Assembly: GCA_036927565.1 (NCBI GenBank)
Contig: JAYESD010000001.1
Span: 275,105,560-275,169,559, forward strand
Length of the DNA: 64,000 nucleotides
Reading direction: 5' to 3'
Origin: Tuctoria greenei
Taxonomy: Eukaryota > Streptophyta > Magnoliopsida > Poales > Poaceae
The notes beneath the pieces were generated by a model. It made no database searches, was not told the origin of the DNA, and saw only the letters and a list, made by a program, of their open reading frames with translations. The translations under genes and the position numbers were made by a program. This document shows, in pieces, positions 55,144 through 64,000 of the stretch (the stretch's first letter is position 1; every line of letters starts with the position of its first letter).

Positions 55144-57426
55144 ATGGAGAAGTACTCCGCCAAACCTTGTGTGTTTGCTGGTATTGATTTTCAGGTTTGG
55201 AAGGCACGTATGGAAGCCTTCATCCAGGCGCAAGGCTTCGCAATATGGGAAAAGGTGTACAAACCTTATGAAGTCCCACCTAACGATCAAGTTATGGCTA
55301 CGAACCTCCGGGACATCGACAACAACAACAAAGCACGAAACTTGATCATCCAAGGACTCACTCAAAGCGACTTTGATCGTGTCGCACACCTCCGGTCAGC
55401 ATACGATGTTTGGAGAGCTCTCTGTGATTATCATGAAGGCTCCAACACAATCAAGGAGGTAAAACAAGATATGCTCAAAAAGGAATATATGCGTTTTGAG
55501 ATGCAACCAGGTGAGTCTATCGATGACCTTTTTGCTCGTTTCAATAAAATTCTCAACAACTTACGTAGTGTCAATGTAAATTTTTCTGATGCTGAGAATG
55601 CTAGACAACTCCTTAGTGCATTAGATATATCAATTTGGGAGATGAAAGTAACGTCTATACGTGAATCAACTGTCATGAGTTCTCTTACATTAGATGTACT
55701 CTATTCTAAACTAAAAACTCATGAAATTGACATCCTAGCATGTAAGAACCCAAATAAGTCTATTGCATTTGTTTCACAACGTGATATGTCTAGCTCCGAC
55801 CAATCATCATCCTGCAATACTCTTGCTTTGTTGTCCTCGCTAACCCTGGAATAGATCGAAGAATTACCAGAAGAGGAGTTGGCACTCATCTCTACTAGAT
55901 TCTCAAAAGCATTGCAAAATGTGAGAACTAGAAGGAGAGGAAGCTCCGGACCTCAATGCTGTTTTGAATGTGGTAAAATAGGACACTTTCGTACAGAATG
56001 TCCTAACCTTTCAGGTCCGACCACTCGGGAAGAAAAACAAAGCAAGGTCCAGACCTCCTCTGGAAACTCCAACAAGAAGAAGAAGGGTACCATAGGACGC
56101 AAGATGATTAACAACTTCATCACCGCACTTCAAGAACTTAGTTCAAGTGATGTAGACTTTGAAAGTGATGAAGATGATGACGACCTGGCCAACTTATGCT
56201 TCATGGCGGGCAAATCAAGATCAAGATCAAGTCAGGAGGATGCAGAACACAGCAGTGAAGACGATGAGGTATGTTCTACCTGCAATGAAATGTGTGATGC
56301 TATTTCTAGTGCAACTATTATTGTCAAGAAAAAGGACAAAAAACTTAGGGATAATGCTGCTAAAATTGAATCACTAGAATCTGAAATTAACCGTTTAAAA
56401 ACTTTGATTCCTAGTGATGATGCATGTCCCTCATGTGACTTAATCTATAAACAATTGTCCACATTAAGAAGTGCACACTCCTCCACTCTAGATAGACTTG
56501 ATGAAGAAATTAAAAAGAACAAAGAGCTTGCTGCACTTAATGATAAAAACTTGAAAGATGCTAGCTGTTCTACAATTGACTTGCATTGTTCTACTTGTGA
56601 TGATCTTGATAAGAAACTACAGGATGCTATGAATGAAATTTCTATATTGAACAATGCTTTACGTTCTCATGAAGTTAAATTTTGTTCCAATTGCAAATTA
56701 AAAGGAAAAACTTCATGTGAAAATTGCCTTGATCTGTCCAATAAACTTGATGACATGCATAGGACATTAGATCGGTTTTGTAATGGGAATAAGAACCTAA
56801 ACTTGCTGCTGAATTCTTCCAAGTCTTGCAATAATAAAACTGGTTTAGATTTTGATTCTCATGCTCATGCTAAGGCACATCCACCTAAAATTGTAAAGTC
56901 ATTAGGAAGTGGTTTGGTTCAAACAGTTCCTAAACAAAAAGAAGTGGTTTTCAAATCTGCAGGAGTGCTTTCTAATTCTGTTTCTAATGTTGGATGCTCA
57001 TCTAGACATGATTACAAAATTAAGTTTCATTGTACCTATTGTGGTAGAGATGGTCATGTCATAGATTTTTGTTATAGACTAGCTAAACAACAGAAAAGGG
57101 AAAGAATGTCTGCTAGATCTCTTAACTTTCATGCCAAACTGAAAATTAGAAACATGCAACCTGCTTTAATGAGTCAGAAATTTGAAAAGGTAGCTTCTGG
57201 AACTTTTGGCAAGAAATCTACAAAGGCAGCTCCGGTAGTTCTGATAGCTCCGAGAGCTCTTGGATCTTCTGTTGTTCCCTCCGGAGCTTTAGTTATTGCC
57301 TCCGGACATTCTGCTTTTATCTACGGAGCTACTGGTTTTCACTCTAAACAAGTAACAACTTCTAAATCAATCGTTAAGAACATAAAACCTCAAACTTTGA
57401 CTCATAAACCTGCTGTTTTGTCTTAG
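55144..57426 (+). pseudogene. Element D gag, long Sirevirus type, one amber stop
   Basis: The ATG at 55144 opens a frame of about 760 codons broken once by TAG (55852-55854). The N-terminal part is a copia-type Gag (FQVWKARMEAFIQAQGF; DMLKKEYMRFEMQPGESI). A CCHC knuckle (CFECGKIGHFRTEC) follows at about residue 28 of the second segment. A long Glu/Lys/Leu-rich coiled coil (56330-56660) and a second CCHC (CTYCGRDGHVIDFC, about 57030-57075) come next. Two knuckles with a coiled coil between them are typical of Sirevirus Gag. The tail (57225-57320) is encoded partly by repeated GCTCCGG motifs. It ends with TAG at 57424. Confidence 0.9.
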
Positions 57427-57924
57427 CTTTCGCGTGTTTTTTCTGCTGCACGTCGTGTGACTCAGTATTGGATACCTAAATGCCTTTTGACTAACCTCAG
57501 TATTGAGTCATCGACGTATTGTTCTTCTATGTAGGTTACACGTTTGAGGAAGGAGAATATTTGGATTGTGGATTCAGGTTGCTCACGCCACATGACCGGT
57601 AACAAAAATTGGTTCTCCTCCCTCTCTTTTGTGTCACGTGTAGAGAATGTTACTTTTGCCGATAATTCTTCAACTCCTATAATTGCTAAGGGTTCGGTTA
57701 GAGTAAATGATCACTACACTTTGAAAAATGTGGCACTTGTCAAAAAATTGAAATACAACTTGCTTTCTGTTTCACAATTGCTAGATGAAAATCAAGAAAT
57801 TATTTTCAATAAAAACTGCTGCAAAGTTGTAGGTTCAAATAGTGAGCTTATTTTTAACATGTCTCGGTTTGGAAGAGTTTTAAAGCTGATTTTGATATGT
57901 CTTCCTCTAAGCATAGGTGTCTAG
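57427..57924 (+). pseudogene. Element D protease region
   Basis: It is in the same frame as gag but separated by stops at 57424 and near 57533. The retropepsin motif W-I-V-D-S-G-C-S-R-H-M-T is at about 57560-57597, with the catalytic Asp present. The frame changes near 57900, where the next ORF begins in another phase. Confidence 0.85.
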
Positions 57925-58859
57925 TTGCTAATGATTCAAAGGACTTATATTTTTGGCATCGTAGACTTGGTCACGTAAGCTTTGATCACCTAACGCGTGT
58001 TAGTGCTCTTGATCGCATATGTGGGCTGCCTAAGCTTAAAGGGGACAAAGGAATTGTGTGCTCTTCTTGTAGACATGCTAAGATGGTTGCAGGTTCACAT
58101 ACCCCTCTCACAATGATCATGACAACTGAACCATGTCAACTTTTGCATCTTGACATCGTAGGACCTTCACGTGTTCAATCCTTCGGAGGTAAATGGTATG
58201 TTCTTGTAATTGTTGATGATTATTCTATATACTCTTGGGTTTACTTTATGGCGTCTAAGAATGAATCTTTTAGTCACTTTAGGACTTTATTTCTTAGATT
58301 ATCAATTGATCACACAGGATCATTAAAAGCAATTAGAAGTGATAACGGAACTGAATTTAAAAATCAATCTTTTGATCACTTTTGTGCTGAAAATAGAATA
58401 GATCATCAATTTTCTTCACCATATGTACCTCAACAAAACGGTGTTGTAGAAAGAAAGAACAGAACCTTAGTTGAGATGGCTAGGACTATGCTTGATGAAT
58501 ATCAAACTCCTAGGAAATTTTGGGCTGATGCGTTAGCAACCGCTTGTTATGTCTCAAATCGTGTTTTCTTGCGTGCTAAGCTAGGTAAAACACCATATGA
58601 GCTCCGGTTTGGACATAAGCCTAGTGTTACACACTTTCGGGTCTTTGGTTGCAAATGCTTTGTTAAGAAACATGATAATCCTGATAAATTTGAACCTAGA
58701 TCCATTGATGGCATGTTTCTTGGTTATCCATCTCATACTAGAGGCTACCGTGTGCTTTTATTTAACACTAACAAAATTGTGGAGACTTGTGAAGTGTCTT
58801 TTGATGAAGCTAGCCCAGGTACTAGCTCCGGTGTTGCAGGACCAGATCCGTATCCTTAG
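57897..58859 (+). pseudogene. Element D integrase
   Basis: The zinc-binding region (HRRLGHVSFDHL, then CSSCRHAK) is followed by catalytic Asp in LHLDIVGP, Asp in RSDNGTEF and Glu in QQNGVVERKNR, so the D,D-35-E triad is intact. The C-terminal copia motifs FWADALATACYVSNR and FRVFGCKCFV are present. It ends with TAG at 58857 in a linker rich in GCTCCGG motifs. RT follows in the same frame. Confidence 0.93.
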
Positions 58860-58892
58860 GGGGAGGGTATTTTTGAAGATGAAGAAGAGCTG

Positions 58893-60032
58893 GTGATACT
58901 GCCTGGTAGTTCCGAAGCTGACACGTGTCCAGCTCCGGACATTGAACAAGCTCCGGCTATCACCTCTGCTGGTCCTGATCGTCCAGAAGTCACAAGCTCA
59001 TCAATCTACGATGAACCTAATGAAGAAGAAGCTTGTGAGACATCTGTTCCCCTACGTTTTTACAAAGATCATCCCCCACAACAGATGATTGGAAGCTTGC
59101 ACGAACGAGTCACACGGTCCAGGTTTTGCGATCCAAACTCTCATGCTCATTCTGCCTTTGCTGCTTCTTTTGAACCTAAAGATATATCACACGCACTCAC
59201 TAATGAATCTTGGATTATTGCCATGCAAGAAGAGTTAGAAAATTTTGAAAGAAATAATGTTTGGAAACTTGTACCTCCATCTCAAGGTCACACTTTAATT
59301 GGAACTAAATGGGTATTTAAAAGTAAACAAAGTGAGGATGGGGTTGTGGTTAGGAATAAGGCTAGGTTGGTTGCTCAAGGTTTCACTCAAGTTGAAGGTC
59401 TAGATTTTGATGAAACTTTTGCTCCTATCGCTATATTAGAAGCCATAAGAATTTTGTTAGCTTTTGCAGCATCTAAAGGTTTTAAGCTATATCAAATGGA
59501 TGTTAAAAGTGCTTTTCTTAATGGCTACATAGATGAGGAGGTTTATGTCAAACAACCACCGGGTTTTGAAAATCCAGATTTTCCTAATCATGTTTACAAA
59601 CTGTCCAAAACCTTGTACGGTCTCAAACAAGCCTCTAGAGCATGGTATGATAGGTTAAAAACATTCTTACTTGAAAAGGGGTTTACCATGGGCAAGGTTG
59701 ATAAAACTCTTTTTGTGCTTAAGCATGGCAATGACTCATTATTCGTTCAAGTGTATGTGGATGATATTATCTTTGGTTGTGTTTCTCATGATCTTGTGTC
59801 CAAGTTTTCAGCAATGATGAGTTCCGAATTTGAAATGAGTATGATGGGTGAACTCACTTACTTTTTGGGGCTGCAAATCAAGCAAACCAAGGAGGGTACC
59901 TTTGTGCATCAAACGAAGTATACCAAAGACCTCCTAAGGCGCTTCAACATGGACAAAAGAAAGCCTCTTCGGACACCAATGGGAACAACAACAACACTTG
60001 AACTTGATGAAGATGGTGAATCCGTGGATTAA
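58893..60032 (+). pseudogene. Element D reverse transcriptase
   Basis: The copia-type RT domain starts near ISHALTNESWIIAMQEEL and includes GTKWVFKSK, LYQMDVKSAFLNG, TLYGLKQASRAWYDRL and the catalytic Y-V-D-D (VQVYVDDIIFG), all intact. The N-terminal linker (58893-59060) carries AGCTCCGG twice and ACACGTGTC once. TAA at 60030 interrupts the frame shortly before RNase H. Confidence 0.93.
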
Positions 60033-60707
60033 AAAGAATATAGAAGCATGATCGGATCACTTTTGTACCTCACGGCATCAAGACCGGACATGCAATTCAG
60101 CGTATGTCTTTGTGCACGGTTTCAAGCTTCCCCACATGTTTCACATCGTCAAGCCGTCAAAAGGATTCTCAGGTACTTACATGGAACTCAAGAATTTGGC
60201 ATTTTTCTTCCTTCTTCCTCAACCGTAACTTTGAAAGCTTTTTCGGATGCTGATTTTGGGGGTTGTAGGATTGATAGGAAAAGTACTTCCGGTGCTTGTC
60301 ATTTTCTTGGTAATTCTCTTGTTGCTTGGTCCTCTAGAAAACAAAATTCAGTTGCACAATCCACAACCGAATCTGAATATGTAGTTGCTGCTAGTGCTTG
60401 CTCACAAATTCTTTGGATTGTTCAAACACTTAAGGACTATGGGGTTGATCTAAATAGTGTTCCACTATTTTGTGATAACACTAGTGCCATTTGCATTGCT
60501 AAAAACCCCGTGCAACATTCTAGAACTAAGCACATTGATATTAGGTATCACTTTCTCCGAGATAACGTTGAAAACGGAAACATTGTGCTTCACCATATAG
60601 ATACCGAACAACAATTGGCTGACATTTTTACAAAACCATTGGATTTCACTCGTTTTTGTTACATTCGTAGTGAAATAGGGGTTATGCATCCTCATGGCTT
60701 AAATTGA
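60033..60707 (+). pseudogene. Element D RNase H
   Basis: In frame with RT after the TAA. It starts at SMIGSLLYLTASRPDMQFSV and contains the RNase H motif SDADFGG, then RKSTSG and STTESEY, then CDNTSA and HIDIRYHFLRD with the C-terminal catalytic residues. It ends at HPHGLN and TGA (60705-60707). GGGGGAG follows at once. Confidence 0.93.
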
Positions 60708-61681
60708 GGGGGAGTTTTTGAAACTTGGGAAGTCTTTGTGTGAATCTGAAATTAAAATAATATGAGCGTAGTATTTCATACATATATGACTTTATGATTC
60801 CTTTTACATGCTAAAAGTTCTTACTACATTACTCGTGTTATACATTTTGTAGTTTTTGCCATGTCTAGTAATTGGAATAATTACTTACACTAAATCTAGT
60901 CATGGTCGAACTTTCTTGCTATTTTGAACTTGTTGCATGCTCACAAATGCTTTTAATCATAATGAATTAATAAAGTAATCAACTCACATGTTGAGTTTTT
61001 TTTTATGAACAAATATAAATTGAGAAAAGATCAAGAGAATATGCATGCATCACACTTCTTCTTTTGAGATGGCTTGTCATTGCACTTAGATATGAACTTG
61101 GAAGAAGTTGTGTATGACTAAAACCATGTTCTTAAGCTACTGATTGTCAAATGATATAGGCTTGGCTTGGTTGGTTAGAATAAGGCAGATGCGCATATAA
61201 TCTCTGATCTAAATTTTTGCTTTGAAAAATAATAAAATGCAGCAACTAGTGTCATGCTTTCAGTTTTTCAAATAGTTAAGTTTGTGAGATCATGACTTGC
61301 TTAAATTGAAAAATTACATTTGATCTCTAGCATGGCTTACACTACCTTATGTATTTCATTGATGCGATAATGTAAGGTACTTGATAGTATAACTTGGATG
61401 AGCTTTGTTTATATGTATATGTTATAATATGCTCATAAAAACTAAAGTTGAAAAAAATTTGTTTATATGCTCATAACTTGCTGAATACATTGTCAAAGGG
61501 GGAGAGATAAGCATGAAGAGAAAGAGAGTATGGGTATAAGGAGAGATAATAAAGGGGGAGAGATTTTCATTTTCTTCTCTTTTTAATTTTAATTTACAAA
61601 AAGGGGGAGAAATTGTTTTCAAAACTTTTATGTGAATAAGCCAACGTTCGGATTTTAAATGGTGTTGCCAATGCATTCATC
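60708..61681 (+). other. Element D non-coding region with repeated polypurine tracts
   Basis: No ORF of interest. GAGGGGGAG at 60706-60714, AAAGGGGGAGAG at about 61495 and 61552, and AAAAGGGGGAGAA at about 61599 precede the terminal tract. Multiple PPT copies in this place are described for Sireviruses. Confidence 0.85.
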
Positions 61682-61692
61682 AAGGGGGAGAT
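61682..61692 (+). other. Terminal polypurine tract of element D
   Basis: AAGGGGGAGAT lies directly before the 3' LTR start at 61693. Confidence 0.9.
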
Positions 61693-63545
61693 TGTAAGAC
61701 CTATGTGTGCTGAATACATTGGCTTGTAGTGAATACACTTGGCTTTGATGATAAAAGTTTTAAATATCACCAAAACACCTTTTTATCAAGGTCCGACTCT
61801 AGCTCCGAGCTACAGCAAGGTCCGACGGTAGGTTCGGCTTGTTTTGGGTAGCTCCGGCTACGTTAGATGCTAGGTCCGGCTTCTTGGTAAGGTCCGACTA
61901 GCTTTGGTTAGCTCCGGTGAGCTTTATCTTTAGCTCCGGCATGTCTTTGTTAGCTCCGGCATATACTTGATAGCTCCGGCATGCTTTTGCTAAGCTCCGA
62001 CGTACTTTGTCTAGCTCCGGTTTTTGGGTTGACTAGTTTTGTACTAGTTTTGGTAAGCTTCGGCAGGTGCTTCATTGTACTAGTTTTGGTAAGCTTCGGG
62101 GCTAGGTTCTACTAGTTTTTGTTAGCTCCAGCTCAAGCTCCGGGTTGCTCTGGCAAGGTCCGAAACTTGACCGCAGTACTTCTGCTTTTCATTTGCAATG
62201 TTTCATACTTGCTTTACATGATTGGAAAGATTGCTTAGTATTCATTTGCTAAGTTTTTGGTGCGTTTTGGATGATATGGTTGATATCGTTTCTACTGTGT
62301 TTTTGCAACATGCTTATGTGAGGTTCTCACGTAAGGTGTTGTGTTTGGAACTAACTTGAGTCAAGTCGAGGACTTGGGCTCGTATGGATTGTTTGTTTGT
62401 TCATGTGCAGGTGTTGCTTGAGTTCAAGTCATGGCTGGTGACGGGATCCATTGGACTAGTCTCAGGAGGAGATGAGGTTCCAACAACCAAGTTCGGGAGG
62501 AACTGTGGTTGAGCTGATCAGGAGGTCACGCAGAATGATTGAATCAAGGGCAGTGCATATGAAGGTCGAAGGAAGGTGTTTGCACGTATGCATGCGGTGC
62601 ATGACGTGGCAATATGCTTCTAGAGACGGATTATGGAAGGAAGATCTGATCGGAAGAATCGGATCGTATTGGTTGAAGACTTAGGCTGCTAGTTGAGTCG
62701 GTTATGGTTTGGTATGGAAATATCGAGTTGGTTATGTTAGGATTTCGTGTGGGTCACGAATTTAAGTTGTTTAGGAATGTGGGATACGTTCCTAAGGTGT
62801 TTGGAAGTCTTAAGATTACTTCTATCTGCGTATAGAAGAGTCCTAAGCAGTTATGGAAAGTTCCGATTGTGATCGGATTAGGATTGGAGTCCTAGTTGAG
62901 ATTGGGATGGCCTAAGGGCTGGTTATATAAGCAAGTGAAGGCCAAAGCTCGAGAGAGACGACTTTTTGGGATGTTCCTCTTGTGTTCTATTGAATAAAAT
63001 TCATAGTTTGAAGGAACTTTTGTGCCTTGTTCGTCCAACTTGTTCCAGACAAGTTTTACTCGTCGAGTTTCTGGACAGCACTACCTTTCATCGGTGGTTT
63101 TATCATAACGCGAGTTTTACTAATCCAATTGACGTGATTCTTTTTGGGTTGTCTTCACAACTTGATTTTCTATCATCTATCAAAAGTTCACGGTCATTGG
63201 ATTTGTGGTTTCTGAGCTACACGAGTTTCTTTGCAGCATTCCAGAAACTGTTTTTCTCGGGTAGGTCAGATTGATCATAGTCTAATCTTTTGATCATAAC
63301 TTGAGTTTTTCTTGACGGATTTGAGTAATTCTTTTTGTGTTGTCTTCGTGACTTGATTATCTCTGATATCTATCACTTTTGTCACGGTGAAACACGTTTA
63401 GATTAGTCTCATACACTATTTTTTTAACAGATCGTTTTTCTACCGAAGGGATTAGGGTTTTATTGTTTTCGCTGCGTAAGATTTTTAAATCTACTATTCA
63501 CCCCCCCCCCCTCTGGTAGCTTTTCACGTGCTCTTCGATCCTACA
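61693..63545 (+). repeat. 3' LTR of element D, 1853 bp
   Basis: It is collinear with 53233-55081. Small length differences come from a C run near 63500 (C10 against C7). It includes the AGCTCCGG cluster (61790-62170) and a TATA at 62925-62933. Confidence 0.95.
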
Positions 63546-63550
63546 GACTA
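63546..63550. repeat. Target-site duplication GACTA, right copy (element D)
   Basis: It is identical to 53228-53232. It is followed by GTCTGTGGT, the second arm of the split palindrome. Confidence 0.95.
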
Positions 63551-63690
63551 GTCTGTGGTCACCAGGGAAGAAATGATTAGCCCATTTGTATATATTCAAA
63601 GGTACTTATTAAGAAAAAAGGGAGGCAAAGCAAATTAGTTAATCTTGATGAATATGATCAGTAAGCATTCAACAATCAAGCAATGATCAT

Positions 63691-64000
63691 TGTCGGTGTC
63701 CTGGAAACCGTACACCCCTTGAGGTTACAAAGATATCAAGGAAAAGTCACCCACTTGATTTGAAGACCTTCGGAGGCCCACATGTCAGATGTAACCGGAC
63801 CCGCTTCTCCAACATAGTTAATCTCAGGGTCGCCACGTGTACTATAAAACCGGAGCTACCGCCCACAAGGGGGAAGCTCCGGGCCATGTACCGAAACGGC
63901 ACCTCCGGAATTAACCCCAGACCGAGAGAAGCTCCGGACCTGACACGTGTCAGGTAGCTCCGGAGCTTCCTGTTCCCCACAGTATGCTCCGGAGCTGCCA
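63691..64000 (+). repeat. L: start of another Tat-like LTR (cut by window edge)
   Basis: TGTCGGTGTCC begins a sequence homologous to the LTRs of C and I: GATTTGAAGACCTTCGG resembles GAGTTGAAGACCCCCG at 27298-27313. G-box/AGCTCCGG units follow (CACATGTC near 63780, CACGTGT near 63833 and 63942; AGCTCCGG near 63874, 63931 and 63957). The sharp start inside E suggests a separate insertion, but the right side is not visible. Confidence 0.75.

Larger units (their letters stand above)
53233..63545 (+). mobile_element. Element D: complete Sirevirus-type Ty1/copia retrotransposon
   Basis: 10,313 bp, with LTRs of 1849 and 1853 bp that differ at roughly 35-40 positions by eye (about 2%). Initiator-Met PBS, gag with two zinc knuckles and a coiled coil, PR-INT-RT-RH pol in copia order, a long non-coding stretch with repeated AGGGGGAG tracts, and perfect GACTA duplications. 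Repeated polypurine tracts and a long Gag are described Sirevirus traits. Disabling changes: stops in gag, between gag and pol, after integrase and before RNase H, plus one frameshift near 57900. Confidence 0.95.
48872..63690 (-). mobile_element. Element E: Sirevirus-like copia-type LTR element, 5' part missing, split by D
   Basis: Its 3' LTR (48872-50483), the PPT and a minus-strand ORF (50957-52522) are in order. The interior then continues to 53232 and, after element D, from 63551 to 63690, where another LTR (L) begins. The LTR start TGAAAGTGCATC behind a CAAAAAGGGGG tract is typical of grass Sireviruses. No pol was found, so either E is non-autonomous or its pol and 5' LTR lie beyond the window. 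Confidence 0.75.

Noticed and set aside
63691..64000. L considered as the missing 5' LTR of E or the remaining 3' LTR of C
   Set aside because: It starts with its own TGTCGG terminus and is Tat-like, unlike E's LTR. It also repeats the LTR start already present at 48796, so it is not the continuation of C.

Overview
The window is plant nuclear DNA, most likely from a grass. It is built almost entirely of LTR retrotransposons inserted into one another. The elements are Ty3/gypsy chromoviruses of the Tekay type, a Ty3/gypsy element of the Tat type with two RNase H domains, and Sirevirus-like Ty1/copia elements. A small Stowaway-like MITE and one GC-rich single-copy-looking peptide gene complete the picture. 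No bacterial, organellar, rRNA or tRNA feature was recognised.

Layout, left to right. 1-7895: element A, Tekay-type, minus strand, its 3' LTR cut by the window edge. 7896-9561: LTR remnants of a Tat-like family (I and an older fragment) that A entered. 9562-13870: the only stretch not dominated by LTR elements, with a MITE (10626-10711) and a CLE signalling-peptide gene on the minus strand (11416-11694). 13876-24190: element G, complete Tekay-type, minus strand, flanked by perfect CTGAT duplications, with a broken gag-pol. 24346-27232: H, part of a diverged Tekay-like LTR. 27233-48871: element C, Tat-type, plus strand, heavily decayed. C is split by element B (32972-43636, Tekay-type, minus strand, nearly intact polyprotein) and carries an antisense spliced extra gene before its 3' LTR. 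48872-63690: element E, Sirevirus-like by its LTR and PPT, minus strand, with one long ORF holding two amber stops. E is split by element D (53233-63545, complete Sirevirus-type copia element, plus strand, perfect GACTA duplications). 63691-64000: start of another Tat-family LTR (L).

The nesting gives a relative order: H is older than C; C is older than B and E; E is older than D. In most elements gag-pol would supply the capsid-like Gag, protease, integrase, reverse transcriptase and RNase H needed for copy-and-paste transposition. Every copy here has at least two disabling lesions, so none looks autonomous as read.

The most unusual signals are these. Arrays of the palindrome CGGACTAGTCCG occur in LTRs of two unrelated superfamilies (gypsy G and copia E). 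Element D sits at the centre of a perfect 20-bp palindrome of that kind. AGCTCCGG/G-box (CACGTG) units recur in Tat-like LTRs, and AGCTCCGG recurs in the LTRs and even the coding region of copia D. Element G has a gag-pol frame that runs into its own LTR. The antisense gene of C has an intron whose removal keeps the frame. All identity estimates are by eye.
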